Part shown: positions 10,611 to 21,226 of the stretch, one piece after another
Layout: each line of letters starts with the position of its first letter
Numbering within the stretch: the stretch's first letter is position 1
NCBI GenBank assembly: GCA_002077045.2
Contig: KZ111180.1
Location: forward strand, 148,843-212,842
DNA: 64,000 bases
From: Rachicladosporium sp. CCFEE 5018
Taxonomy: Eukaryota; Ascomycota; Dothideomycetes; Cladosporiales; Cladosporiaceae
Direction of reading: 5' to 3'
The notes under the pieces: model-generated
What the model was told of the DNA's origin: nothing
Seen by the model: the letters and a program-made list of their open reading frames with translations, nothing else
The model's database searches: none
Translations under genes and position numbers: made by a program

Positions 10611-11041
10611 GATGATGAAGTGTACGGGAGTGCGACTGTCAAACGATGCCGCGATTGTTGCAATGAGTTGATAAAGGGAAATGAATGTCGGCAGAAGAAA
10701 GCTCGCGACTTCAACCATATTTCCTTAGCCCCGCGGTAGCCGCAAAAAGTATGTCATCGCTTAATCATAGCTCGAACATTACCCATCCGCGCCGTCATCG
10801 GCCTGCATGAGAGATTGTTCCCACGCTGTGAATTGCTGATGAATACGATCCATCGATGTAGATAATGACTTTGGCGATGCTCAATAGAATGTACCCGAAT
10901 CTCCGACAGTAAGTCGGTCAGGGCAAGCGCGAGCCACTCAATTATATACTAGCTACATTGAAGTGTGAACACAGCCGACCGCAATGCACCGGACACATCC
11001 TCCCTTTGCGTGCCGTCACGCGCATTGATCGAATCAGACAA
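10611..11041. other. Intergenic, permease promoter
   Basis: This 431-base gap lies between the permease start and the M43 protease stop. No gene is seen. Confidence 0.5.
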
Positions 11042-12004
11042 CTACTGCCCCTGCCTATACTGCGTCCAAAGCGTACCGATCCTCGCAACCTGCCCCGGCG
11101 TAAAGTTCGTATAACAAGCATCAGTCGAATAATCCATATAATTGTGAATCGGATCAACCCCAGTCGTACTCGGGCATGAATCCTTCGCCGGCTTACTCGG
11201 ACACCCCTGCGTGCTCACGCTCTCGAACGGCGTGTCCGCAATGAGATCGCCATCGCCAGTACAAGCGTAGCCTTCGAATGTGTGCAGCAGACCGAGCCAG
11301 TGGCCCGTCTCGTGAATGGCAGTGCCGCCTTTGTTGTAGCCGCCGATGTTGCCGCCAGGCATTGTGCCAGCAGCGAGGTTGCAGCCATCGGAGATGTACA
11401 TCGAGGGATCTGCGCCTACAGGGACCTGGTTGGGAAGGGTGCAGGTCCCCAGGATGCCGCCTGTGAGGTCGGAGTGAAAGTAAAGGTTCAGGTCTGCGTA
11501 GGTGCCCTTTCGTAGAGCTTGCTTCAGGACGTCCATGTCGGTGCCATCGGCTACAGCCCAAGCATCGTTTGTGGTGAAGTCGGTGCCAGCGAGGGTGAAG
11601 GTCACGCCGATTGGGCTGTATGCGGCGTTCAGGGCCGTGAGCTGATCGTTGGCCATCTGCTGTGTGATCGTTCCAGCTTTGGCTGTCGTTGTGAGGACGT
11701 GGAAGTAGGCTTTAACTGCGATAGGTGTTTGCACTTGCTTCTTCGTAAGTGCTGCTGATGCTCTGGCTCCATGCGCTGATGCGAGATGTTTCTGGTGTAG
11801 TCTTTGAATTCCCGTCTTGAAGTGGCTTGTGGCGTTCTTGAGTGTGACATCGCAGTCAAAGTGCTGGTACGTCTTGTTCGTCGCCGGATCGACAAAGTGT
11901 GTTCCATTGATATGCTTGACAAAGTCAGCAGGACTAGGACTCGCGATCAGCTGTTTTGCCGTCGCAAGTGCTGCAAAAGCAGCGAAAGTGAGAAAGTGTC
12001 GCAT
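11042..12004 (-). CDS. Secreted M43B (pappalysin-like) zinc metalloprotease
   Basis: Intronless 320-residue extracellular protease. Residues 1-16 form a signal peptide (MRHFLTFAAFAALATA). A propeptide with several N-glycosylation sites follows (NGT, NKT, NAT). The catalytic domain starts near residue 92. The zinc site is H231-E232-x2-H235-x2-G-x2-H241 (HETGHWLGLLH), with Glu232 as the catalytic base, and the Met-turn is at M290 (NYMDYSTDAC). Cys residues at 188, 208, 248, 268, 277 and 297 probably form disulfides. The layout matches short fungal M43 enzymes that degrade extracellular protein. It sits between unrelated membrane-protein genes on the same strand. Confidence 0.93.
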   Translation of the reverse strand: MRHFLTFAAFAALATAKQLIASPSPADFVKHINGTHFVDPATNKTYQHFDCDVTLKNATSHFKTGIQRLHQKHLASAHGARASAALTKKQVQTPIAVKAYFHVLTTTAKAGTITQQMANDQLTALNAAYSPIGVTFTLAGTDFTTNDAWAVADGTDMDVLKQALRKGTYADLNLYFHSDLTGGILGTCTLPNQVPVGADPSMYISDGCNLAAGTMPGGNIGGYNKGGTAIHETGHWLGLLHTFEGYACTGDGDLIADTPFESVSTQGCPSKPAKDSCPSTTGVDPIHNYMDYSTDACYTNFTPGQVARIGTLWTQYRQGQ

Positions 12005-12831
12005 CTTGGCTGTAAAGGTCTAGACGTTCGCAGACTTGAGGGACTCGCGTGGACAAGTCTCAGATCCCTGCACCTGTCAACTGCTATGGACCGCTCCGTG
12101 GAATGCAGTCTCAGGTTCCACGTGTCAGTGACAGCTGAGAAATGCTCTTGCACCTGCGCGATCCTTTGTCGCTGGTAAGTTTCGAACGAGCAGCTGGTAA
12201 GTTGCACACTGTCGCGGTTCGGAGGGCGTAGTGTCGCTGTGACAATGCTTGGCGGACTGCCAGCCAGTGTCAACACTATATATTGTTGACATTCGGAGAG
12301 TCGAGTCCGACACGATGCTCTGGCCATTGGCACAAAGATCGTCGATCGACGTTTGCGTCCGCGTGGCTGGGTATGGGACAAGCATCGGTGGGTCAGTGGA
12401 CAAAGACGGTGGCACTGCTCTGACATCTGGGCAGGTTTAGCCGTTGAGTCTGGAACGCCTCCATTTGCTGCTTGTCGTCAGTTAGCGGTCGAGATTGAGA
12501 AGTAGACACTCAAGGGCCACATCGGCGATGCGCAATCGCGCTCCGTGGGTTATAGCCGGATGTGCTACATGTTAGACATGCCAATGCTGACGCAGTGCGC
12601 TGTTACCTCTGCTATTCCCGATGAGTATTGGGGAGTATCGAGAAGGGGGAGAATAGAGAAATGCATATCATGTACAACATACGTACTCGGACACCTGGCC
12701 GGTCGCTCGATCCATCCATAACGCCACTGTGCCTTTGCTCGAATGAACAATATCTCCGAACGCCTGACAGATCGCCTTTCAATTGAGAACAATAGCGATG
12801 CAGTAAGGCTGAGACACGATGATGTCGCCAC
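12005..12831. other. Intergenic, protease promoter and CDC50 3' region
   Basis: This 827-base region lies upstream of the M43 protease and downstream of the CDC50 stop. Short open frames lack family resemblance and starts. Nothing further is seen. Confidence 0.5.
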
Positions 12832-14492
12832 TCATGCCGTGTCTCCAGATCTCGCAGCACGCCCGCTAGTAGTTGCCGTGCTCGGCTGGTCGGTGTTCCA
12901 GCTCAAGTAGCTATGGTCGCCGAGTTTCCTGCGTTGTTCGTAGTCAGCACACCATAACTCCCGCGGCCCACCCGACGATTGTCTCATCGGCTTTGTCGAA
13001 AGAGGGCTAGATCTTGAGACATTCGCTTACCGTGGCTTGATCAGGTGCGTTGCAGTGAACAGAGCACCAAGGACGATGCAGATGCCGCCGACGATGATGT
13101 ATGCAATGCCGAGGAATGGGTTTCGGCCGCCCATGACGGTCCGAGTGGAGATGAGGATGGACTTGGTGCCATCGTAGAGATTTACTGGGAAGTCTGAATA
13201 GCGCTGTCAGCACGAAAACAAGCTGAGATGTCAATACAAGAACCTACAATCATAGATGTCAATCTGGTAACGACCAATCTCCATGGCTGTGTTGTCTTGA
13301 CGCCGTGCCAGCTTGCTGAAAGTTGGCAGTCCAGCGGTCCTCATCCACACCTGAAATGGCTCGTTCGTGTGGAGGTCAGGGTATGGGAATGTCTCGTTGT
13401 ATGTGGGATACTTCTCTCGCCAATTGGGTGGCGGTACGACTGAGCCGTAAGGGTACGTGTCCAGATCAAGCTTGCCATACAACGCCTTGTCACTGCTCCA
13501 TGCAATGCTTGTGTTGGCCATCTCGTACGTATATGGATCAGTTGCACCGGGCCAATTCAGTGCCTGTGGTGAAAAGATGGTGTCATTGAAGATCGAGTTC
13601 GCGATAAGACCACATGGGTAGTATGCGACCCCTCCTGCTCCCAGCTTCAACGGGTTACAATCGCTGCTGTCGATGGTCTTATTGTCCACGAAGCTTCCCT
13701 TCAGCTGAGCCTGGTTGAAAGACTTAACATAACGTCGATGATTTTGGTAGAAGTTCGTGAGCCTATAGTACAGCAGCACGGGAGGATTGAGGCGATCCGG
13801 GATGTAGAATTGTATCCGGCAGACGTTGGTGGTGACATTTGTGTCGCCACCGTAAGACACATACTGTGTATCCTTGCACCACGTCGGCTTTTGGCTTGCA
13901 GGTGTGCTGTTCCTGAAGTATGTCGACAGAGTGTTCGATGGCATATTCACAAACCCTCCATTGTTCGGACCACATGCTGGTGCCGTGTTGTTGCAGTCTG
14001 AGTAGTTGATGCTCATCTCCTTGACCCTCGAGCTTGCGTAGAGTAGTAGGCCACCGATCGGCGCAAAGATGAGTCCAATGACGAAGAAGAGTGGGAGGAC
14101 TGCATAACATTAGTCCGGGACCTACCGGCTCACACTTGATACTCTGAGCTTGCCTGTCTTGGGTGTGAGAATGGGTTGCCATGCCTGCGCAAGCATTGTT
14201 AGCCACGCCGATCTATCCAGTCTGTCGCAAGTCCTCCCAGATATGCGCTCACCTTCAGACGCTGTTGTCGAAACGCAGTATCTGTCCAGATTTATCAGCG
14301 ATTTAATCCTTTCATCGTCGCTGTCCGCGCCCGCAATCTCTCTTTTCCTCCCTGTGCTGCCGCTCCCAGCGCATGTATCTTTAGGGTATGGCTGATGGAC
14401 GTACTTGGCGGTCTCCGACTCTTCTCCTTCTTCGTGACCTCTTCTTCCTCTCTTATACTGCTCGCCTCAGTCTGCTCCATCGTTTGCGACAT
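12832..14492 (-). CDS. CDC50: Cdc50/Lem3-family phospholipid flippase subunit, 6 exons
   Basis: Non-catalytic beta subunit of P4-ATPase lipid flippases, needed for their ER exit and activity. Exons at 14405-14492, 14253-14281, 14154-14184, 13248-14099, 13031-13193 and 12832-12928 join in frame to 419 residues, a normal length. Family landmarks are the N-terminal FRQQRLKAWQPILTPKT, the first membrane helix (VLPLFFVIGLIFAPIGG), a large Cys-containing glycosylated ectodomain (several NxS/T; CNPLKLGAGGVAYYPCGLIA), TKSILISTRTVMGGRNPFLG, the second helix and a short cytosolic tail starting HLIKPRKLGDHSYLSW. The third intron (14100-14153) begins GC rather than GT. With that donor the protein matches the family exactly across PKT/VLP. 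Confidence 0.92.
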
Positions 14493-15022
14493 GGCGAAGA
14501 TGGACGTGTCATGCAATCAGAGGATGTGCATTGATGTCGAAGTGAGGTGAGCCCGGCGACTGCGCTTCGTCAGCACGAGCGCCGCAGTCAACCTCTTGGC
14601 GCGACTGGCACTTCACGGCTTCACGCGGAAGAGACGCGACATCTTACTGAGATCTCACGGGTGCGATGTATTATCATCGTCAGATCACATACAAGATCAG
14701 GCTTGTGACATTCGACTTTCTGTGTATCGAGAAGCACCATCAAGGGATGGCTTTCGTAGCACAAGGAACACCTCAAAATGACATCCGCTATGGGGGGGTA
14801 TCTATGCTATCGCTAAAGTCAGAGCAAGCCATGTGAACGTAAACAGCGCCAAACATGATGCAGCCTATGCATATCCATATAGCGCCATGCTGTCAACACT
14901 CCCCTGGATGTTACGGACCACGGGCAGGGCCACCATATGGACTCCCAGCCATCGTCGCACTCCCTCGCGGACAAGTCATCGGGATCCGCATGGAGGGTTT
15001 CTGGCTTCCCCCCTGCACCCAT
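14493..15022. other. Intergenic, CDC50 promoter
   Basis: This 530-base region contains the CDC50 promoter and the 3' UTR of the coiled-coil gene. It carries a short G run (GGGGGGG) near 14790. No coding region is supported. Confidence 0.5.
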
Positions 15023-17389
15023 CTATCGACGCTTGGTGAGTTCCCCCGCCTTCGTCTCAGCTCTCAGCAAGCTCTCGGTAATCTTGTGGAATTCTTTCGT
15101 CAGCACATCATTTAGCGCCTGCGCCTCCACAGCTGCTTCCTGAACAGTGTCCACCTTGACCGCAAGCAATACGTAGTCCTCTTGAACCCGCTTGCTGACG
15201 TCCATAGCTTGCTTCGCCACAGCTTCATTCAGATCGTTCGCTTTCTGAGTGTACGTGACACAGCCTTCGACCTTCTTCGACACCTCCGCCACAGACTTAT
15301 CCGACTGATTCACTCGCGTGAGGAGACCAGCCAAGTCCTTCGCCGTCGTATCTGCAGTACGCTTCGCGGCATCCGCGATCACGTTTGCCGCCTCGATTTG
15401 GCCTTCAAGCACGGCTACACGAGTAGTTGTGCTTTTGTCTCCGGCAACTAGCTGACGTACTGTGGTTTCCAATTCCGCTGATGGAGGAGGATGGAGCTGC
15501 ATCATTCGTGCAACCATTTTGTCGACCATCTGGTCCGATGTCATGTTATCCATACGCTGCTTCACCGACGTGACCATGGCGTGGTAGGCTGCAACCTGGT
15601 CCATTACCTGCTGATTGAGATGTGCTGTGCCTGATTGGCCACTCGCAGATCCATTGACCGGGGGACTGTGGAAGCCATTTACCATCGGCCCGGGCGATGC
15701 GCTTGCCATTGGTCTGAACTGGTGTAAGCCTGAGGTAGCCTTCGTCGTGGACTCTGCAGATGCCACAATCGTGCGCTGCTCTGTCTCCAGCGCCTTGACA
15801 CGGATCTCCAAGACTGAACCATTCCCAATGGTCTCTAGAACCTTGTCCATCAGTTCTTGCCTCACGGCATCTAGCTTGGTAATCAGTGCCCCAAGCTCAG
15901 TTTTGATGCTTTCTCCCATCATGTCGTCTCTCTTGTCTGCCTCTTGCTCGATATCGGATAACTGCTGGTCATGAATACTGACGCTTGTTTCGAGCCTCGC
16001 AAGGCTTGCAGATAGCTCAGCGTTTGTCAGCCCTGCGCCGATTGAGTGATTTGTGCCAGATGAAGTTGCTGGCACCGACGCAGGCCGTTCCAGTAGCTCC
16101 TTGATATTCGCACCATGTTCCGCCAGCTTCGAATGAATGGCCTGGCCGTCTGTGGTAGCTTTGTTGGCAGCCCCTTGCATCCGCATCTCCAAAGTCCCTA
16201 TGCGTTGATCCACCTTGGGATCGGCTGGCGTTGGTGTATCCTTCTGCTCGACTTGCTTCTTCATGTCATCGACGGTGCTCTTGATTACCATCCGTGACTG
16301 CTCTAGCGACTCCATTCGCTTTAGTGCACATCCCTTCTCGTTCTGCAGCCTCTTCACATATGGGTCGATGTTGTTCAGCATAATGTCATATTTCTTCAAC
16401 CTCTTCACGACAGACGGCTTGCCTTGCTCGAGGACTTCACTGTCCAACGTACGGGACACAGCATCCACCTTGTCTTCGACCTTCGGGAGACGCAGCTCGA
16501 GACTTTTGATCCGCCCGTCAGACGTTGTCAGTCTACTGTCCTGTGCCTGTAGGTCGCTCTCGTGGGCATTCTTCTGTTGCCGTAGCTCGTCATGACTCTG
16601 CTTTAGGTCATGTATTTGTTGCATGCCATTTTGGTATGCTTTAGATGCGGTTTCCAATTGCTCGACGCGATTGTCGAGTCGCGGAGCCTTCTGCATCGCA
16701 GCGACGGACGCTTGTAACTCGCGCAAGAGCGTCCCCTGCTCGCTCAGTTCTTCTTTCAGCTTATCGTGCTCTTGTCGCGGGACAAAGTCACGTGACATAA
16801 CGTCCGTGCGCACGCTAGTGTCTTCTTTTGGATTTAGTTCGGCTAGCGCACGAAGATCTGATCGTGCCGTTGTCATCGTCTCTTCCTGCAGTCCTTCCAG
16901 CTTCTTTATTTGATCGTCAATTTGTCGCACTCTGTCGCTCTGAGCCTCACGAGTCTTGTCGAAATCGGCAGCTAGGGCAGGATTCTGTTTTGCCAATTTC
17001 CGGCGCTGTCTGTCGGCCTCATCTCGACTCGATATCATGGCTTCCCGTGTTGATTTGAGCTTCTCCATCTGAGCGGCATTTGAGCATAGGCTGTGCAGCA
17101 AGGACAACACTCCTGTCACAGGGTCCTGTTCCGTGGCTACGTCCATTTCGGCTTGGCCGGTCGTCCGAGCAGGAGTCTGTGGCTGTGGTGTTGCGCGATT
17201 GCTGCTCGCGTCTTGATATGCGCTCCCGCGGCTGTTCACGCTGCTCGGTGATCGTACGATGTTACGTACGCCATCGCGAGGTGACGGCCGATGGTGATCA
17301 AGCACGGAAGGCCGCGACACTTTGCGTGCCGGCATACCTGACTCAGGCGACCGGCTCGCAGGTCGCTTGCCCGCATGTGACGAACTCAT
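15023..17389 (-). CDS. Large coiled-coil protein of unknown function, 788 aa
   Basis: Intronless frame. I start at the ATG at 17389 (MSSSHAGKRPASRSPESGMP); the frame is open 30 codons upstream but with no better ATG. The first ~90 residues are basic, Ser/Pro-rich and disordered, with a KRPASRSP patch that could act in nuclear import. Most of the rest is heptad-rich helix: Glu, Lys, Gln and regularly spaced Leu/Val, for example REAMISSRDEADRQRRKLAK and VRQIDDQIKKLEGLQEE. A Pro/Gly/Ser linker (ASASPGPMVNGFHSPPVNGS) splits the coil region near residue 580. No enzyme motif, signal peptide or membrane helix is visible. It resembles scaffold or nuclear structural proteins in composition only. I do not recognise a family. 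Confidence 0.65.
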   Translation of the reverse strand: MSSSHAGKRPASRSPESGMPARKVSRPSVLDHHRPSPRDGVRNIVRSPSSVNSRGSAYQDASSNRATPQPQTPARTTGQAEMDVATEQDPVTGVLSLLHSLCSNAAQMEKLKSTREAMISSRDEADRQRRKLAKQNPALAADFDKTREAQSDRVRQIDDQIKKLEGLQEETMTTARSDLRALAELNPKEDTSVRTDVMSRDFVPRQEHDKLKEELSEQGTLLRELQASVAAMQKAPRLDNRVEQLETASKAYQNGMQQIHDLKQSHDELRQQKNAHESDLQAQDSRLTTSDGRIKSLELRLPKVEDKVDAVSRTLDSEVLEQGKPSVVKRLKKYDIMLNNIDPYVKRLQNEKGCALKRMESLEQSRMVIKSTVDDMKKQVEQKDTPTPADPKVDQRIGTLEMRMQGAANKATTDGQAIHSKLAEHGANIKELLERPASVPATSSGTNHSIGAGLTNAELSASLARLETSVSIHDQQLSDIEQEADKRDDMMGESIKTELGALITKLDAVRQELMDKVLETIGNGSVLEIRVKALETEQRTIVASAESTTKATSGLHQFRPMASASPGPMVNGFHSPPVNGSASGQSGTAHLNQQVMDQVAAYHAMVTSVKQRMDNMTSDQMVDKMVARMMQLHPPPSAELETTVRQLVAGDKSTTTRVAVLEGQIEAANVIADAAKRTADTTAKDLAGLLTRVNQSDKSVAEVSKKVEGCVTYTQKANDLNEAVAKQAMDVSKRVQEDYVLLAVKVDTVQEAAVEAQALNDVLTKEFHKITESLLRAETKAGELTKRR

Positions 17390-18347
17390 GGTGCTGTGAG
17401 TACATGTCAGTATGGAAGTGAAGGCTGGGAGCTCTCCAAGTGAAGTAGCCCACTCTTGTAGACGGCATGTGCTTTGCAAGCGGCAGCAGACAAGCGAACG
17501 CCGGCCACATTGAGAGCTATGCGTGGCATCCTAGCAGTGAAAGCAATCAACATACGTAGAATTAGTCCCAAACTTCACTGCTGGGCGTGCTTGATGCGTC
17601 CTGTTGCCTTCATGCTCGACGGTGCGCGTAGAGAGACTGGTGCATCTCAGATCTCTCGATTCGATTTTTAGACTATAGTCCCGCGCAGCGCGGGGACCTG
17701 ATGGCGCCCGGGGAACTGTCATACTGCGTTAGCGCCCCGTAGCTGTTCCCCCTCGAAATATGCTCTTTGTGAAGCAATGTGTCGTGTCTGGACTTAAGTA
17801 TCTGGCGATAAGTGTCTGCGATATTCCACTGAGTGGAGCAAGTGAAGAGGACCTACTTTGGAAAGTACAATGACTTTATATGCTGTGACACGCGCGCTAA
17901 GGCAAGAGCCACTGCAAGCGCATGTGATTCATGCAGATCTCGTGCATGCCTGCCAGTGAGGTTTGTGTTCTGTACTTCTCTACGCGCCCTCAATGAGAGT
18001 GAAGCTTGTCTGTTGTAGACTTGATATTTTCAGAGTGAAAGAGCAAGCAAACAGAAGTGAAGTAGCAACCTTCGGTGATCTCTCGGGGCTAAAGCGCGCT
18101 AGAGACGCGCTAGAGTCAGATTAAGTGGAGTCCACTTACCTAAGCATCGTATGGAGTGTCAAAAGTTAATGGAGCTCGTACAAGGTACAGCGTCTGCACG
18201 ACTTACCACGATCTCGAACTCTGGCCCCAGATACAGCTCATAAGGACCCGTGTCTCTTGGCATTTCGTGCGCCAGCGGATTGTGTTTTCCACCAGCTGTC
18301 TGAGCAGTGGTCCTACACAGAAGCCTGCGCCTTGTGCGACAGACGAG
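17390..18347. other. Intergenic, divergent promoter region
   Basis: This 958-base region lies between divergent starts, the coiled-coil gene at 17389 and RVB2 at 18348. It holds a GC-rich imperfect repeat near 17681-17715. No tRNA or protein gene is seen. Confidence 0.5.
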
Positions 18348-18495
18348 ATGGCTGCAGTAGGTCCAACTATGCGCCTAAAGTGACTCTTACTGATCATCCA
18401 AGCCCATAACCACCATCTCCGACTCGAAGGAGCGACAGGGTCTGAACCTCATCGCAGCACACTCTCACATCCGTGGCCTCGGCGTCACACCCGAC
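18348..18495 (+). CDS. RVB2: RuvB-like AAA+ ATPase 2 (Reptin), N-terminal fragment cut by gap
   Basis: Only the start of the gene is present. Exon 1 is ATG GCT GCA (18348-18356), a 46-nt GT-AG intron follows (18357-18402) and exon 2 runs into the N gap at 18495. The spliced product begins MAAPITTISDSKERQGLNLI and continues AAHSHIRGLGVTPD, the typical N-terminus of fungal Rvb2. Rvb2 forms hexamers with Rvb1 and works in INO80, SWR1, TIP60/NuA4 and R2TP complexes. The remaining ~1.3 kb cannot fit in the nominal 100-base gap, and contig 2 does not resume it, so the gap is larger than written or the neighbour is wrong. Confidence 0.87.
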
Positions 18496-18595
18496 NNNNN
18501 NNNNNNNNNNNNNNNNNNNNNNNNNNNNNNNNNNNNNNNNNNNNNNNNNNNNNNNNNNNNNNNNNNNNNNNNNNNNNNNNNNNNNNNNNNNNNNN
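18496..18595. other. Assembly gap (100 N)
   Basis: Exactly 100 N, a placeholder length. RVB2 is cut on the left and a sugar transporter on the right. Confidence 0.99.
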
Positions 18596-19116
18596 ACTGA
18601 CCATCGCTTCGGAAGAGATCCTTCCAGCTACCAGCACCAGCAGCAGTCTCTAGCGCGACAGTCCGTACGATCAATTCGTGTTCAGCCTTGATAGTCTGAT
18701 CGTCCATCTTATGTCTATGCATGCGGCGCAAGACCTCGAGACACTCTTCATTGCGGTCATGCGCAGCAAGCCAACGAGGCGTCTCGGGGATGAGAAAGAT
18801 GATGACGATCATCGGGATCAGGAAGATGCACTGTAAGATCGTGGGGACGCGCCAGACGAAGGACGTCTCTGGGCCTTTGGAGATCGTGGAAAAACTGTAA
18901 TCTTGTGTCAGGACGGTCCATAATACGCAGCAGTCTGGTGTACGCACGCATAATCCATCCAATATACGAGCATGATGCCTGGGAGGTTGTCAGTATGTCG
19001 TTCGTCCGAAGGGAGGCGGCACAACTGACCAAAGTTCAGAGTTGAGAGTTGGGCACACACATAACGCCCACGAGTAGCTTTCGGCGAGAACTCAGCCTGC
19101 AGCACCGGCACAGTGC
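18596..19116. repeat. 521-bp inverted repeat, arm A (contig-end overlap)
   Basis: The reverse complement of this segment equals 31923-32443 except at 18923, 19006 and 19016. The left limit is the first base of contig 2, and the right limit corresponds to the first base of contig 3. Bounds that coincide with contig ends on both sides point to overlapping contigs, not a biological inverted duplication. Confidence 0.95.
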
Positions 19117-19710
19117 TGTTGATGAAGCCCATGCCAATGCCACTGACGATTCGAGCAACGATCATGTGTGCGACATGGTAGGCGGTGGCTTGAAGGAGGG
19201 CACCTATGACCCCAGGTCAGTAATCGCCAAGACAGCGACAACTCTTCAATTCCCGGACATACCGATGATCATGATGATAACGCCAATGAGAATGCTCTTC
19301 CGTCGACCAAGACCCTCACCGATGATACTGGTGGTGACAGCTCCGATGAAGGCACCGATCTTTGTTCCATGTCAGTCGTGTGCCTCCTCCACAGCGCGCA
19401 CTCTCGGGTCGTTCCAAGGTAACGAGTCGATTGCAGTGGAGAGATACCCACCTCGTAGATAGCAACGATAATCGCGATGAGATTCGTGCCAGCATCAGTC
19501 TTGATGTCGATGCCAAATGTTCCGGTGAAAGCCGGGCTGTTGACGAAGCCACCCTGTCCGCAGGTCAGTCATGTTGCACCCTCTCCCACTACCGACAAGA
19601 CAACTCACCATCAGCCCATTGTCGTAGCCGATCAACAAGAACCCGAGACACGTAAGAGTAGTCACAGTGCCCAGCAGGGCGCTGCCTTCGAGGTGGAGTG
19701 CCGTGAACAT
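18596..19710 (-). CDS. MFS sugar transporter, 5' part (exons 1-6), truncated at contig end
   Basis: N-terminal half of a sugar:H+ symporter of the major facilitator superfamily. Exons at 19609-19710, 19452-19553, 19263-19359, 19030-19203, 18948-18978 and 18602-18894; the contig ends 6 bases into intron 6. The start is the first ATG (MFTALHLEGSALLG). Family motifs: GFLLIGYDNGLMGGFV in helix 1, GEGLGRRKSILIG between helices 2 and 3, and FLIPETPRWL before the central loop. Introns carry CTGAC-type branch sites. The 3' continuation lies on the other strand at 31923-33316, which repeats the last 521 bases of this piece. The two pieces are best read as one gene split by a contig placed backwards. 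Confidence 0.9.
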
Positions 19711-20720
19711 CTTCTCGATCTCTTCTTTCCCAATAGCTTCAATCTCGAGCAAAATGTCAATCCTTCATCCGATGAGAGGTATGAAAGGACGCAGAGCCCA
19801 TCATATACACCTCTGCATACCGATCGGGTGTCAGTGCAGCCTTCTACCCCAACTCTACCCCAGCTGCACCACGATGCATGCCCATAAGCTCGAAACTCTG
19901 TTTGATGATCTGGAATGGCGGCAATTGACGGCCTGCAGTCTCACGTGCGCAAACGATGGATATCCTCACGCTACGGCTCACGTCTAACGACCAGGAGTGG
20001 CTACTTCGATCCCCTGAATGACTCTATGGCTTACATGCAGATGCCGACAGCGCCTGGTGTACTTGCCGTGAACTCTAGAGCGGCGTTTGCTTGTCGCAGC
20101 CCGCGTTGTTGTCAGTCGCGAGTTAGACGGAGATTGACGGCGAATGCTTCTTGATATATGCCTCTGACGAAACGCAGCACTTGCGATGGCTATCCTGAGA
20201 ACAATCTCAAAGGTCATTCGCCGATGAGCGAGTTTCCATATCCCTCATGGCATCGAGATATTGCCGAGGCCTTCGTGGCGATGCTCTGCGTCGCGAGGTC
20301 TATGAGGCGTCGTAGCCATGAGTGCAGACACTACACACTAATCGACGAAGTCTGTCATTAGACTGATGCCCTCAACTGCGTGCTGCTGTAGCTTCGAACT
20401 TGCACTTCGGATAGTTGAGAGATCATCGCAGTCCCGTTCGAACAAGAGGTCTACGCTGAAAAGACAGCATCCTGCACTAGCTAGCATTCAGATGTCACAC
20501 GACAGATGGATCAGTCAGCATTGCTTACGTACGGTACAGATTGAGGCGAGAGGCGCGGCTGATAGTATCTGGAGAGACCTTGAACTGCAGTGCTGCACGT
20601 TTGTTTGCGATGCTCATGTGGACCAACAGATCTTAGAGCATGGAGAAAGTGTGAGACAATATATTCCGACCTTCGCAATACTCCCGTCGTCGTAAGGAGC
20701 TGCCACTTATATCAGGCGCA
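19711..20720. other. Intergenic, divergent promoter region
   Basis: About 1 kb between the sugar transporter start (minus) and the small membrane protein start (plus). It should hold the transporter promoter. I recognise no specific sites or genes. Confidence 0.5.
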
Positions 20721-21226
20721 ATGGGCTTCCTTGACATCATCAAAGTAAGCCCCATGACTTGCCGTATATGCCAGGCCGTATCTGACAAGAGCGCCCACAG
20801 ATCCTCTTCTTCCCCGCCCTCATCGCCGCCTCCCTCTACGGCCTCTTCGGGTACATCATTATTCCCCTTGCCCGCCGACACTGCAATCGCTACGACCAAT
20901 ACTTGCCCATAAATGCCATACAGTCCACATCCACCACGTTGCGGGATCGCTTAGCAGACCTCGTCATCCGGATCGCCACTCGTGGACGACGAAGGAACGT
21001 TGCGGACGGCAGGGAGGAATCGGACGATAACCTTTTCGGAGATGAGGAGGGGGAGAGCATGGTGGGGTTTGATGTTGAGATAAGGGAGAGAAATGTGAGA
21101 GGGGGAGGGGTTGAAGTCATCGGGAGTGATCGAAGGTTGAGCAGAGAGTTGGAGGAGGGCTTCAAGGACGATAGTAGTGAGGAGGGTGGCGAGGAGGGTA
21201 GGGGACGGGAACGAGGGAGGGGATGA
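20721..21226 (+). CDS. Small single-pass membrane protein of unknown function, 149 aa
   Basis: Exon 1 (20721-20744, MGFLDIIK) joins across a 56-nt GT-AG intron to exon 2 (20801-21226). A single hydrophobic segment at about residues 9-30 (ILFFPALIAASLYGLFGYII) is followed directly by positive charge (RRHCNRYDQYLP). This suggests an N-terminal anchor with a cytosolic tail. The tail has a moderately conserved-looking helical part (INAIQSTSTTLRDRLADLVI) and then a low-complexity acidic and Gly/Arg-rich end. The N-terminus resembles a widespread uncharacterised fungal protein. I assign no function. It is convergent with GLT1. Confidence 0.7.
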
